A DNA stretch of 64,000 nucleotides from Lepus europaeus (GCF_033115175.1 NC_084833.1:49784716-49848715), one strand, 5' to 3'; positions 43,368-55,380 are shown, numbered from the stretch's first letter. The notes: generated by a model not told the origin, from the letters alone. Made by a program: numbers and translations.

Positions 43368-44310
43368 ATTCTTACTAGAGAATTGATTTTAATAAGTGGT
43401 AAAGAAATTCAAGAGAAGATGAGGGAAACTGTCATCAAGGAAGAGGGCTTTTTGACTTAACAAGACATGAGACCCAGAGAAATAATGCACAGGATGAAGG
43501 GAGATGAGGAGAGGCAGCCAGTTGGATGAGGATAAGCCATAGGGAGAGGCTGTTATTATAAGATAAATCATTTAAGAGCATCTTCATGTTGGAAAATTCC
43601 ATAGATTTTCCAAGCCAACATATTTCCATTGTCTAAAAGTAAATCCAAACATCTTCATTTGATCTTCAAGATAGCCAAGCACTATTTCTCTCTACTCTGT
43701 ACAGACTGTTGCCAAATACTTGTTCTCTCCCCAATCACCGCTCACACCAGGCTCCTGCCCTGAATTACTACTTTAAATCTACATTTAGCAACTCTCAGTT
43801 CTTGGATATTTTGCCCTTGTTAAGCTTTATTCCAAAAGCAGTCAATCAGATTGTTCTCTGTGCCACTGTCCTGGTAGTTGGCTCAACTTCCAGGAACAGC
43901 TTATTCTAAACTGCGTAGGGTTTGTCATGAAGAAGTGAGGAGTTTGGCAATAGAGATAGGTGTATGAGGGCAGAATCCAGAACCAGGTGGGACCCTTTTA
44001 GGTGATTCATGTTAAACATGATGCTGGTCCTCTGCTGGGTTATCCAGAAGCTCTGAGCAAAATGTTCAAAAAAGAACAGAATTAATTCAGGATTGATTGT
44101 CAGTGTGGACCACCAAGTAGAAACAGTGTTGATAGTCTGCTTGGTCCATTTGGAAGAAGACATCAAACTGTAATCAAAGAAGACAAAATTGGCTACAATG
44201 GAAAGAAATTGGGAAAACCATGGACTTGGTAGCAGACCTTATTCCCTAGAGCAGGAAGAAATCCCTTGAGAGAAAGATAGCTGCAACTAGTTTGGCATCA
44301 ACTACTATCA
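43368..44310. other. Unique intergenic sequence
   Basis: Nothing recognised apart from short open frames without known domains. Confidence 0.4.
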
Positions 44311-44317
44311 TTACTAC

Positions 44318-44355
44318 TACTACTATTACTACTACTAGTAGTAGCAGTAGTAGTA
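44318..44355. repeat. Palindromic TAC/GTA trinucleotide repeat
   Basis: A (TAC)n run turns into its own reverse complement (GTA)n at a CTAG centre (44335-44338). The two 19-nt arms pair at 17 of 19 positions, so the tract can fold into a hairpin or cruciform with no spacer. Confidence 0.85.
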
Positions 44356-44364
44356 CTAATAACC

Positions 44365-44575
44365 ACCATCAATTGATCTCTTCTCTGTATTAAGTTCTGT
44401 AGCCATTTACCTTATTAATTCCTTATAAGATCATTTAAGTGGCATATTGTCATCTCATTTTTGCAGAAAAGGCTTATGAAAGAATCAACACAGAAAGAAA
44501 GTGGCAGAGGCAGGATTCACAACAGGGTAACTAGATTTCAAAGTCTGCATGTTGTCCTTGAAGTCACATTGCCTT
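44365..44575 (-). mobile_element. MIR SINE
   Basis: Reverse MIR: TCTTCTCTGTATTAAGTTCT, TTACCTTATTAATTCCTTAT, GAAAGTGGCAGAGGCAGGAT, TCAAAGTCTGCATGTTGTCC. Confidence 0.7.
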
Positions 44576-45515
44576 TGTGAAAATCATCAAGCTGAAATGG
44601 AAGCTGAGGACAAATTGCTACGAGCACGTTTGAAAGTCATCTTCAATTAAAGGGCAAATGATGGCCTAGAGTAAGCCCCAACCACACAAAATCTTAGGCT
44701 GTTGACTGTATGACTAATTCCTTCTATCTGCCTGTTAGAGGAGCTGAGCCTTCTCTCATATTGCTTGCCTAAGACAAGGGCTGATGTAATCTATTCATTC
44801 TCAGATGGAGAATGAAATTATTAATGACGAGGAATATGGCACGGATGTCTTCTCAACTTGTCCTTGTGGTTGGCCCACAGCAGGTCCACAGTATGTACTT
44901 ATTGATGAATTGATTGGTTAGTTGATTGATAGGCCAATTGGCTGTCTAAAAGGGCATTAGGAAAAGCAACATTGGCTTGATTCTTCCATTATCCCTCTAT
45001 GCTTCCTTGGATCTGTCTTGTAGAGATATGACTTATTGTTGCTATCTTTCTCCTCTCCTTCACAAAGAACATGACATGACCATTCTGCTTCCATAGAAAA
45101 TATTTATTTCTCCCCTGGGTACTTTCAATTTTCATTGTGCAACAATGCTTATATTGCTTTCTTCCTTGTTCTTAATAAATGAGAACCCTGTTTGTCCTTA
45201 GAGTCCCAGATAAATAAATGTCCCAAATCACATGAGCTATGAGAAGATAAGATGCCCAATGCAGCCTAGTAAGGGTAATGGCTGTATAACCAGTCTATCC
45301 TCCATCTCTTATTTCACTCCAACCCCCAATCCATGGTGCAATACTATGGCAAATTTGTTTAAGACATGCAGGATAGGACATAAAGTTGAGTGACTTCAGA
45401 ACAACATATTCCAGGCTCCTGTACTGAATAGTGGAATTGGTAGGCACCAACATAAAGAAGTCAGATGTCTATTAAGTCTGATAATTCTTCACAAGGGTAA
45501 ATCACTAGTGGCATT
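44576..45515. other. Mostly unique intergenic sequence
   Basis: No gene. A weak L2/MIR 3' end (GCCCACAGCAGGTCCACAGT then TACTTATTGATGAATTGATT, about 44868-44925) is the only repeat-like piece. Confidence 0.4.
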
Positions 45516-45519
45516 GCAT

Positions 45520-47640
45520 GGGTTTGTATTAAGTAAGGTAAAATTCTATTGGTTAAATACCACTCCTCCAGCATTACAAATAATGCTTAAGGATATGCTA
45601 CATACATAAATACAGAAAGATAGTCATCATTATGAAAGAATGTGAGGTCAGAAAATCAGTAAAAGTAGAAAGGAAATCCAAAGCAATTAATAGGTATATT
45701 TATGGGAAAATGGAAGGGCCAAGGTTTTAATTATCAATAATAACCTTGAATGTAAATGGCCTAAATTCTCCATTTAAAAGACAGACTGGCTGAGTGGATT
45801 AAAAAACAAGCCCCATCTATGTGTTGTCTACAAGAAAAACACATTACCAACAAAGATACTTGCAAACTGTAAATTAAAGGGTGGAAAAATATATTCCATG
45901 CAAAAGCAAAAACAAGCAGGTGTAGCCATCCTAATATCAGACAAAATAGACTTTAACACAAAATCTATTAAAAGTGACAAAGAAAGGCATTATGTAATAA
46001 TTAAGGGATCAATTTAAAAGGGAGATGTGACTATAATAAACAAATATGCAACCATTGCCAGAGCACCTGGCTATTTAAAAGAAATATTCATGGATCTAAA
46101 GGGAGACATAGACTCCAATACAATAGTAATGGGAGACAGCAACAGCCCCACTTTCATCAATGGACATATTATCAAGACAGAAGAGCAACAAAGAAACAAC
46201 AGAGCGAATCTAAATTATAGACAAAATGGACCTAGCTGATATCTATAGAACCTTTCATCCCACATTTATAGAAGACATTCTTTGCATCAGTGCATGAAAC
46301 TTTCTCTAGGATATACCATATGCTAGGCTATAAAGCAAGTCTCAGAAAATTAAAAATGAAATCATACCATGCATCATATTTGACCAATATAGAATAAAGC
46401 TGGAAATCAATAATTCAAGAATCTAAAAATTATGCAAAGAAGACTAAACAACATGCCCTTGAATGAACAATGGGCCATAAAAGAAATCTAAAGGAAAATT
46501 TAAAAAATTCTGGAAATAAAGAGATGAGTTTTTGAAAAAAAAAATAAACAAAGTTGATACACCATTGGCCCAACTAACCAAAAAGGGGTGGGGGGGGGGA
46601 GAAGACTCAAATTAATAAAATCAGAGATGAAAAAGTAGATGTAACAATGATACCACAGAAATAAAAAGAATCATCATAAATTATTACAAAGAGTAATATG
46701 CCAAAAAATGGAAAATCTAGCAGAAATGGATAGGTTCTTGGCATATATAATCTACCAAAAATGAGTCCAGAAAACATAAACAGAACAATACCAAGATGGA
46801 GACTGAAGCAGTAGTGAAGACCATCCCAACAAAGAAAAGCCCAAGATTACATGGGTTCATTGCTGAATTCTACCAGACTTTTAAAGAATAATTAATTTAA
46901 ATTCTTCTCAAGCTTTTCAAAACAATTGAAAGGGAGAGAATCCTCCCAAATTGCTTCTGTGAGGCCAGAAAAAATACAACAGAGAAAAAGAACTGTAGAC
47001 AAATATCTCAACGAACATAGATACAAAAAACCTCAACAATATACTAGCTAATTGAATCCAACTACACATCAGAAAGATCACGCAAACCAAGTGGGAGTTA
47101 TCCCTGGTAAGCAGAGATGGTTCAACATATACAAATCGATACATATTATATATCACATTAACAAGCTGAAAACTAAAAACTAGATGATTATCTCAATATA
47201 TGCAGAGAATACATTTGATAAAATACAACATCCTTTCTTGATGAAAACATTAAGCAAATTGGGTGTACCAGGAACTTTCCTCAACACAATCAAGGCAAAT
47301 TATGACAAACCCGCAGCCAGCATCTTATTGAATGGGGAAAAGTTGAAAGTGTTTCCTCTAAGATCCAGAACCAGACAGTGATGTTCACTTTCACCATTGC
47401 TATTCAATATAGTCCTGGAAATTTTAGCCAAGACTAAAAAAAATCAAAGGGATACAAATTGGAAAGGAGGAAATCAAGTTTCCCTGATTCGCAGATGACA
47501 TGATTCTATATATAGGGGAACAAAAAGAATCCACTCAGAAACTATTGGAACTCATAAAATATGAGTTTGGTAAAGTGGCAGGATATAAAATTGACACACA
47601 AAAATCAACAGCCTTTGTATACAGAGAATCAGTCCTCAAT
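45520..47640 (+). mobile_element. Decayed L1M ORF2 (endonuclease and reverse transcriptase region)
   Basis: About 2.1 kb of plus-sense L1 ORF2, non-functional. Surviving pieces: the endonuclease motif region with DLKGDIDSNTIVMGDSN (46027-46239 frame, GDSN in place of the usual GDFN); AACAAAGAAAAGCCCAAGA (46.83 kb); a palm-domain piece, [17 protein letters not shown], in the 47184-47381 frame; and the FADD catalytic box (47488-47499) followed by MILYIG. Frameshifts and stops separate all of these. The DNA is A-rich on the plus strand, as usual for L1. Confidence 0.85.
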
Positions 47641-47869
47641 GTCTCACTACAATCCTCACAGGGTTCTCTTGTGCTGCATCTGGGGGAGGCGTCCCCCACC
47701 CATCTTCTGAGGCTCTACTATTTCCCTCTTTCCTCTCTTCCCCAAAATGAAAACAGCTTCTTTGTGGGAGAGGTTACCCCTCGCATCTCTTCACTCCCTG
47801 AATCCCATGTCTCCTGGGTTTCCCTGAGCATTGAGTCTCTTTCAGCAGTATGTTTGGAAAGTGCAGGCA

Positions 47870-48005
47870 CAATACCTACATTATCTCACTGATTCCCATA
47901 CCAACCTCAAAGGTAGGGCTTGTCATCCCCTGTGATTAGATAGGGGAAACTGAGGCCAAGTGACTCTAAGTCCTTTCCCCAGAGTCACAAGGTTTTCAGC
48001 TACAC
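47870..48005 (-). mobile_element. MIR SINE fragment
   Basis: Reverse MIR: CACAATACCTACATTATCTC, CCCATACCAACCTCAAAGGT, GGGGAAACTGAGGCCAAGTG, CCAGAGTCACAAGGTTTTC. Confidence 0.75.
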
Positions 48006-48490
48006 TGTCAATAAAAGGGAGAGAGTTGTCAAACAGTGACCGAACATTCTCCCTTAGATGCAAGCATACCATGTACAATAACAGCACTGGAAAACTGAGT
48101 CAAGGAATCTGGAGATGAGGTCTATGAAAAACTTACAGTTTGGGAGTCTTTAGCAGAAAGACACATGGCAAGGTTATTTTACTGTGAGGGGATCATCTTG
48201 CATCTTGTAGTCATTATTAACCACATAACTGTCTGTGGTTGCTAGGACCTGTAGAACCTACACAAGTTCAACCAATGGAGATGACTGAGAACTCTGGCAA
48301 AGGTATTTCTCAGAAAATATTTATTTAAGGTGCTCCTTAATAAGCATTTCAAACCATATGATTACAACTGTATCTCAAAACATGCCAACTGCAAGAAGAT
48401 AGTATGAAGATACAGAAAATGTCTATAGGCGGTGATGGTAAAATTATGAACATTTCATTTTCTTTTTTGAAATAAAAAAGGACTCCATCT
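48006..48490. other. Unique intergenic sequence
   Basis: Nothing recognised. Confidence 0.4.
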
Positions 48491-48503
48491 TTAAAATGCT
48501 TAC

Positions 48504-48855
48504 TTTTTTTTTTTTTTTTTTTTTTGACAGGCAGAGTGGACAGTCAGAGAGAGAGACAGAGAGAAAGGTCTTCCTTTAGCCATTGGTTCACCCTCCAATG
48601 GCCTCCGCGGCTGGCGTGCTGCGGCCGGCGCACCACGCTGATCTGATGGCGGGAGCCAGGTGCTTCTCCTGGTCTCCCATGGGGTGCAGGGCCCAAGGAC
48701 TTGGGCCATCCTCCACTGCACTCCCTGGCCACAGCAGAGAGCTGGCCTGGAAGAGGGGCAACCGGGACAGAATCCGGCGCCCCAACCAGGACTAGAACCT
48801 AGTGTGCCGGCGCCGCAAGGCGGAGGATTAGCCTAGTGAGCCACGGCGCCGGCCG
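48504..48855 (-). mobile_element. CSINE, young subtype, near consensus
   Basis: Reverse copy with T23 tail, GACAGGCAGAGTGGACAG, GGACTTGGGCCATCCTCC, GGGGCAACCGGGACAGAATC, GCGCCGCAAGGCGGAGGATT and a GAGCCACGGCGCCGGCC head. Target duplication TAAAATGCTTAC at 48492-48503 and 48856-48867. Many intact CpGs point to a recent insertion. Confidence 0.97.
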
Positions 48856-48915
48856 TAAAATGCTTACATTTTAAAGTGTAGTGGAAAAGAAGTAGTATGA
48901 GACTTGTACAAAAGT

Positions 48916-49101
48916 TCTACTCTGAAGGCAAGCATTTAACCTAACCATTAAGTACAATGGTTAAGACACCACTGTCTCACATTGGAGTACCTATTTCAAT
49001 TCTCAACTCTTGCTCCTGACTCTAACTTGCTGCTATTGCAGACACTGAGAGGCTGAAGTATTTGGGTGGGCATTTGGTGAGTGAATCAGTGGATGAGTGG
49101 A

Positions 49102-49137
<36 letters not shown>

Positions 49138-49165
49138 GTTAAATCAAAAATTTATTTTAAAAACT
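48916..49165 (+). mobile_element. CSINE-like SINE, old and degraded
   Basis: AAGGCAAGCATTTAACCTAA, CTCACATTGGAGTACCTATT, GAAGTATTTGGGTGGGCATT, GAGTGAATCAGTGGATGAGT, a CT tract (49104-49133) and CTGTTAAATCAAAAATTTAT. Clearly older than its neighbour. Confidence 0.7.
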
Positions 49166-49184
49166 CCACTCTTTATTGAGTTTG

Positions 49185-49290
49185 TGTTTACGTCTGTGTC
49201 TCAGTTTCCTTGTTTTGCAAAGGGAAATGATTACAAAATTCCATACAAGAACTGTCTAATCCACTATCTGGTGCTCAGCGTTATTCTCTT
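49185..49290 (+). mobile_element. MIR SINE fragment
   Basis: TGTCTCAGTTTCCTTGTTTT, GCAAAGGGAAATGATTAC and GGTGCTCAGCGTTATTC: a MIR 3' half with a central deletion. Confidence 0.55.
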
Positions 49291-50020
49291 CCCTTCCCAA
49301 TGCTAAGTGAAAATGTCACACCAAGATACACTAGGACACTGATTTCCAGGCCCTTTCCTCTAGAAAACTTTCCCCTTAATCAGGAGGCTAGCATTAGGAC
49401 CCAGCTCAATAGCCATAGATCCATCTCCCTCTCCCTCCACCACATGCAAGGCTTCAAAAGAACAGCACTGTCTATGAAAATCATAGCACTGGGAGGAGGG
49501 AAATCAAACCCAAAATTAATCAAACAGGATGCAATTCCCAGAGCAAGCATGCATCAATTAGGGGAAATGTTACCATCCAGGTACTGAGTTTGGAATTTCA
49601 TGAGGGACTCATAAGGTGAATAAACTAAGCTCTGGCATTGATTATGGAAAGCAGCAGCTGTATGATGTCAGGGCTGCTGTGATCAGTCCCGCCAGAAACT
49701 CACTTCTCAGTGCCTTGATTCCTGGGATTACCTTTGTGCTGACTGACAGCCAGAGGAAGAAAAACTGTGCTGCTTAACAGAAAACTTTCTCTGATCTGTC
49801 ATCTAGCAGCTGGGTGATGCAACCAATGCAGATATGCTCTACCTGTTTTTTCATTATATGTGTTCTTTAAATTGGAGCAAGTCAAAGAAAGAAATTCTTC
49901 ATCGTCCATTCCATATACAAAGTACAATATTGTGCACAATGACAGGAGAATAGGGAGGTGAGAAAAAACCTCTCCCTTCAGGAAGGAAAGGGAAGAAACA
50001 TCAGCTGCTATTGGGACCTT
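49291..50020. other. Unique intergenic sequence
   Basis: No gene or repeat is recognised. The 49640-49800 part is repeat-free with TGATGTCAGGGCTGCTGTGA and CAGCTG-type words. Regulatory use is possible but untested. Confidence 0.35.
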
Positions 50021-50024
50021 GTTC

Positions 50025-50220
50025 CATGCCAGACACTCTTTCCAGGTTTTGAGGTCTGTTTTTACCTATTTTTAGACCTACAGTTATATATTTTTCCCAC
50101 AATAATCATAGGAGGTAGGCCTATGGTTCCCATTCTCCTGATTAGAAAACTGAAGCTCCATGAGATTGTTAATTTGAACCCTGGCTTGTTGAACTCTGAA
50201 GTTGCTATACCTCATGGCTT
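50025..50220 (-). mobile_element. MIR SINE
   Basis: Reverse MIR: CATGCCAGACACTCTTTCCA, ATAGGAGGTAGGCCTATGGT, CTGATTAGAAAACTGAAGCT, TTTGAACCCTGGCTTGTTGA. Confidence 0.72.
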
Positions 50221-51545
50221 CAGATCAATGTCCAAAAATCATCTTTTTTTTTTTTTTTTCCTGCCTGGACCACAGAATGGGGTAGAAGCAAGGGAGTATC
50301 GGGCCATTACATCAGCCTCATTTGTACCACCTGAACACTCAGGCATCTGCCTTCCCCGAGGCTGAGCTGGGGATTTCCTCACCAGCCTGCACAAGTTTGG
50401 GAAGCCTGACTATCCCCCAGCAAGGGTCCTTTTCTCCCCCACACTACGTCACAACCTCACAACCACTTCTTCCTTTGCATTTCCCATTGTCTTTGAACCT
50501 CTCTTAGGAAACTTAGCCCTTTGCTTTACATAAAATAAATAAACAAAAGCCCTGTTTGATTACCTATCTTTTTTTCCCCCTAACCCTTCAGTCTTTGGAA
50601 TACCACCTGTCCTCCAAGGTTTGAACCAAAGCCCTGTCCCCAGCTTCAGCTGTTAACTACTCTTTCCTCTGAACATACACACGCTCTCATTCCCACTTCT
50701 TAAGTCAATTTCAATCCACCAAAACAGCTGCAAACCTGTAATGTTTTTTTTTTCCTATAATTCAACTCCCCTTCAAGATCCAGCTTATCTCAGTTGGTCC
50801 TCAGCAGCCTCTCTCTGCTGGGTCACTGACAGGCTATCGCCCCTCCCACACACACACACACACACACATACGCATGGTGTCCACCAGCTGTGAGTCCTCC
50901 TTTACTTCTGCGCCATGTTCTTGTCCAGGTGTCTCTTTGATACCCACCTCCTCTTTATCCTGTGGCCTGACTGCCTCCCTGTAACTCTGCCAGAGAAGTG
51001 GAGCCCCTGCTGCTCTCAGATCCCACAAACTCACCAGGACTTCTTCGCTGGCCAGCGGTTTTGCCCGGGACAGAAGCTAGAACCTCCACCTTTCAGTCAT
51101 CATCGTCTCTGCTCACGTAGCTTTTCCCTCCATTTTTCACCACTCCCGAAATCAAGAAAATCACCTGCAGTTGGGAGTGCTGGAGAGGAAGGGCCCTTCT
51201 CCCCTCCCTCCCCCCGCCAAAAAAAAAAAACAAAAAACATCCAGTATGTGATTATCAGCAGAGTTCTCTCCTTTCCCCAGAGGGCACCAGGATTCAAAAA
51301 GCAAAGACAATTCTTTTGTTAAAGAAATGAACACCCAAGGAATGGCCTCCTTGATTAATGAGGATAAGAAAAAAGGAAACAAGTGAACAGGCAATAGAAA
51401 GCAAAAGCATTGAGTAATATCTTTAAATGTCTCACTATCCTTCATTGTTGGCACTTAGCTCAGAGCAGCATGGCCATTTACTCTTGGGTCTCCCTCTGCC
51501 ATGAGAAGCAGGCACTCTGTCCTTTCCAGCATTGCTTGTTTAGGG
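50221..51545. other. Unique, pyrimidine-rich intergenic sequence
   Basis: C+T-rich on the plus strand, with a (CA)n at 50847-50868 and poly(A) near 51222. Open frames of 135 codons (49958-50365 and 50915-51322) have no recognised domain, and overlapping frames lie on the minus strand. They follow from low stop density in C-rich DNA. Confidence 0.4.
50847..50868. repeat. (CA)n microsatellite
   Basis: About eleven CA units followed by TACGCATGG. Confidence 0.95.
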
Positions 51546-51549
51546 ACGC

Positions 51550-51660
51550 AATGCAGAGTGGTAAACAGAACTATGGACTGTAGTTGGGAGACCTTGCTTA
51601 TATTTCCTGCTGTGATACTAATGGGATATGTGATCTTGAGAAAGTAATTATCTCTCTTCC
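51550..51660 (+). mobile_element. MIR SINE 5' fragment
   Basis: AGTGGTAAACAGAACTATGG, ACTGTAGTTGGGAGACC, TAATGGGATATGTGATCTTG, AGAAAGTAATTATCTCTCTT. It stops where the old CSINE begins. Confidence 0.7.
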
Positions 51661-51679
51661 TCTCCCTCTCCCTGCCTCT

Positions 51680-52045
51680 TAAAAAGAAGTTTACTTATTT
51701 TACTTTTTTTTACTTATTTTATTTTTACTTATTTTACTTATTTATCATTTACTTGAAAAAGCAGAGCAAGAGAGGGAGAGGGAGAGAAATCTTCCTTGAT
51801 GTATTCCTCAAATATCTACAACAGCCAGAGCTAGGCCAGTTCAAAGCCAAGAGCCCGAAACTCCATCTAAGTCTCCAACATGGGTGGCTGGGGCTCAAGG
51901 ATTTTCCCCATCACCTGCTGCTTCCCAGATTGTATTAGCAGGGAGCTGGATCAGAAGCAGAGCAGTTGGAATTCAAACCAGCACTCCAATACAAGACGTG
52001 GGTATCCCCAGTGGCAGTTCAACTTGCTGTGCCAAAATTCTCCAT
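51680..52045 (-). mobile_element. CSINE, old and diverged
   Basis: Reverse copy: TTTACTTGAAAAAGCAGAGC, GGGAGAGAAATCTTCCTTGA, CCAGAGCTAGGCCAGTTCAA, AGTCTCCAACATGGGTGGCT, GGAATTCAAACCAGCACTCC. A TTTAC-type expansion (51700-51750) lies in its tail. Confidence 0.82.
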
Positions 52046-52487
52046 CCTCTCTATTTCTCCAGTGCCTGAGCCATAAAACCATACAACTGTACCAAATCAG
52101 TGCATCCTAATCTTTGAGCATTCTCTTATCACCTTCACGACTGTGCCATATCTAATCATAAGCCATATTATTTTTATTAACATTTTGTCTTAAATTGATT
52201 CCTTTTTTCTGCTGAATTGAATTTACTTTAAAAGGAAACTTTGTAGCAATTAACAAACCTAAAATGTAAGCAGAAAATGAATTAAATGAAAACAAAATAA
52301 TGTTATTCAGTCCTACAGGGGTATTTTTGCCTGTCAAATGCTTTTTTCTTTGTTCAAAAGTGAAAATACACATACAAGAGAAATGTTCAAGAAACAGTAA
52401 CAGTAATATAAATCATTCTTCTTGGTGAACAGGAGAATTGAAATCTGAGCATGAAGTAACTGTCTTCTTAGTGATTGAATGTTATTT
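52046..52487. other. Unique intergenic sequence
   Basis: AT-rich; nothing recognised. Confidence 0.4.
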
Positions 52488-52501
52488 AAGAGCTAAGTCA
52501 A

Positions 52502-52830
52502 GGCCGGCGCTGTGGCTTAACAGGCTAATCCTCCGCCTTGCAGCGCCGGCACACCGGGTTCTAGTCCCGGTTGGGGCGCCGGATTCTATCCCGGTTGCCC
52601 CTCTTCCAGGCCAGCTCTCTGCTGTGGCCCAGGAAGGCAGTGGAGGATGGCCCAAGTCCTTGGGCCCTGCACCCCATGGGAGACCAGGAGAAGCACCTGG
52701 CTCCTGGCTTCAGATCAGCACAATGTGCCTGCCGCAGTGGCCATTGGAGGGTGAACCAATGGCAAAAAGGAAGACCTTTCTCTCTGTCTCTCTCTCTCAC
52801 TATCCACTCTGCCTGTCCAAAAAAAAAAAA
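52502..52830 (+). mobile_element. CSINE, young subtype, near consensus
   Basis: GGCCGGCGCTGTGGCTTAAC head, GTTCTAGTCCCGGTTGGGG, CCCAAGTCCTTGGGCCC, a CT tract and poly(A). Target duplication AAGAGCTAAGTCAA at 52488-52501 and 52831-52844 is exact. Confidence 0.97.
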
Positions 52831-52844
52831 AAGAGCTAAGTCAA

Positions 52845-53730
52845 GCCATGCTAAGACCTCTCATGCCCCCAGAGTTACAAATCCTGGACTGCAAGGGTTC
52901 TCAGACCAGATGATATTTAAGTCTCTATATCTCTAACATTCTGCTTAATCCTGTTCTCTTTGCACACTTGCATTATTTGCACAAATTTGCTTCTTGCCCA
53001 GAACTTTCATATTCCATGTTTATTCTCAGCCAAACTGATTTCTTGCAGTTTCAGTGCCTCCTTGAGTGTTTGCAGTGCCAGGGAGGTCCCACTGCTTCCT
53101 CCTGAGTCTAATAGCCTTCCCATTTCATCTCCGCGGGGTTTCTGCCCTCCCTCTGTGGGCTGTGCCCACTCCTTTCCATTTCCAGCAGGAGGAGGCCAGC
53201 CCCCTGGAGTTCAGTGACTAGATGTGCACCTGACACACCTGGCCATGCTGCGAAAGCCTGTATTTTTCATGTCTCACACTTGTCTGTGTCACTCACACCT
53301 ATGGTCAGTACTGTGTTGAAAATACACCTGCTCCAGAGCCAAGCCTGCAGAGAAGCGGTGTCAAGTGTGACTAATGCCCCAGCAGGCACTAGACCACAGC
53401 TTTCAGGAGCCTGAGATGAACTGGTCTCAATTCTTTCCTTTCCAGGGCTAGTCTGAATTCTGCCCCTTCAGGGAAGCAGGGGAAACTGTCTACTAGGTTG
53501 GGATCAGGGGAACAACCCAGCGTATACCCAGTAGCAGCTGTGAGAACACATATAGCACAACTGAGATCAAAGCTATATTTTACCACCTCCAGAAGTTCCA
53601 CTTTGGCTGCTGCAAACTCATCCTTCTCTGTTCTGAAGAATAGAAAGAGTGAATTCTGCTTCCGGAAGTATGACGATTAGATACTCAGTGGTGCTGTCCC
53701 ACTACTAATCAACCATATGCTGTATGAAGC
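52845..53730. other. Unique intergenic sequence
   Basis: No gene or repeat is recognised. Confidence 0.4.
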
Positions 53731-53735
53731 ATAAT

Positions 53736-53940
53736 GTAACTGGGAAAGCAGAGGAGTGTGGCCCAAAACTTTGGGCCCATACAACCACACAGGAGACCCA
53801 GATGAAGTTCCTGGCTTGGCCTGGCCTAGCCCTGGCCGTTGCAGCCCATCTGGGGAGTGAACCAACAGATGGAAGATTTCTTTCTCTCTGTGTCTCTTTC
53901 TGTAACTCTGACTTTCCAATAAATAAATCTTTTTAAAATT
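53736..53940 (+). mobile_element. CSINE, 5'-truncated
   Basis: The copy begins at the TGGGAAAGCAGAGGAGTGTG block and lacks the tRNA-like head and Pol III promoter boxes. It continues CCCAAAACTTTGGGCCC, GGGGAGTGAACCAACAGATG, CCAATAAATAAATCTTTTTA. Confidence 0.88.
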
Positions 53941-53949
53941 ATTTAAAAA

Positions 53950-54130
53950 CCTACCTAGATGTACGTTACCTGAGGACTGGATAAAGACAAAGTGGAACAT
54001 ATACATGATGGAATACCACTCAGCCATAAAACAACATGAAATCCTGTCTTTTGTAACAAAATGATTATAACAGGAGACCATTATGTTTAGTGAAATAAGC
54101 CAGTTCCAAAAAGACAAATCTAGGGGACTC
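53950..54130 (+). mobile_element. L1 ORF2 3'-end fragment
   Basis: GAGGACTGGATAAAGACAAA, GATGGAATACCACTCAGCCA, AATCCTGTCTTTTGTAACAA, AGTGAAATAAGCCAGTTCC: the end of L1 ORF2, about 180 bp. Confidence 0.82.
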
Positions 54131-54179
54131 CTTGTGCCTCTGGTCAACCATCACTGAGTAACTGGGACCCAGTCCAGTA

Positions 54180-54430
54180 GTTCATATGGAATTCAGTGCT
54201 GCCAACTGATGCTCAAAAGGTGTTGGAAGGATCATCCTGCCTTTCAGCTGGGAGCACAGACCCTGGATTGACACCTTAACAGCTAGCAGCCTTGTAAGAG
54301 AGGCTGTGGAACATGAACCCACAAAGCCATGCCCAGATTCCTGACCACAGAAACTTTGAGGTCACAAATATGTATCGTTTTTACCCAGTATGCTTTGTGA
54401 TTACCACTCAGTAAAAGATACCCAATACGT
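54180..54430 (+). mobile_element. Ancient LTR (ERVL/MaLR-type) 3' remnant
   Basis: GGAGCACAGACCCTGGATTG, CCTTGTAAGAGAGGCTGTGG, CCAGATTCCTGACCACAGAA, CAGTATGCTTTGTGATTACC: the same general 3' layout as the remnant at 31.1-31.4 kb. Confidence 0.5.
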
Positions 54431-55380
54431 TGGACTTTACAACAGAAGTATTATCAGATACGAAGAGAGCCACTACTTATGATAAAGTTTCAGTTCACCA
54501 GGATCACATAGCAATGTTAAATGATATGAGTCCAATGTAATAGACTCAAGCTATATAATGAAATTAGAACTTGAAGAAAATGTAGGTTCAATTCAAGGAG
54601 ATCTGGGTCAAGCACAAGCCAGACCCTACGCTTGATTCTTGCACTAATATTCCAAAGAATCATGTGCAAACTATTTCATTTTCCTGAGCCTGAAATTCCT
54701 GCATTTTTGTGACATATTTAATAGTTAACTGCATTAAATATACTTTAAGTCTCCTTTTATTTCTAAGTTTTTGAAGTCTATAAGCATTCACCAACTTAAG
54801 TAACCTTTAAATGTTATTACAAGTGCATATGTTTCGGTTTTGCATATCCAACTCTGGCATGGCAACTTCTTTAGCTTTCCTGAACCAGGCTAAGCAAGCA
54901 CTCTATGCTGCTGGCTAGCACTGTACACTGAATAGCATGCCAATTATGATTGCAGAAATCCAGGAGAGTTTATCCGGAAAAGAATCAAACAAGACCCTTG
55001 AGACACATCCCACTCCTCCACCCAAGTATCACATAAAAACTTGGTGCAATCTGCTCCTCCCTCTTTTTCTAATCAATAGGTTAAGTCATCACGTTGAAGA
55101 ACTCAAGCCCGTTGAGCAGCAAGTGAAAAAAAGTCAAATTTGTGGTAGAGCAACACACCCCAGAGAATTTGCTTTCAGAGGCGAAGTAAAAGAATTCTTT
55201 GTAGAAATCTAACGACCAACGGAAATATGATCACTCCAAGCCTGATAGTACCTTGTCGCTCCCAGTAGGTAAGGACATTAAATAATGCAAAAGTCAGGCC
55301 GCTAGGTATTGATTTGGCATAAAAAAAAAAGTCTCACTGGTGAAATGATATATTTATGTATAAAATATATATAAAAAGTT
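54431..55380. other. Unique intergenic sequence
   Basis: No repeat is recognised. A 91-codon open frame (54937-55212, plus; starts MPIMIAEIQESL) has no family that I know. Confidence 0.4.

Noticed and set aside
50915..51322. 135-codon plus-strand open frame
   Set aside because: Low stop density follows from C-rich DNA. A 97-codon frame overlaps on the other strand and no domain is recognised.
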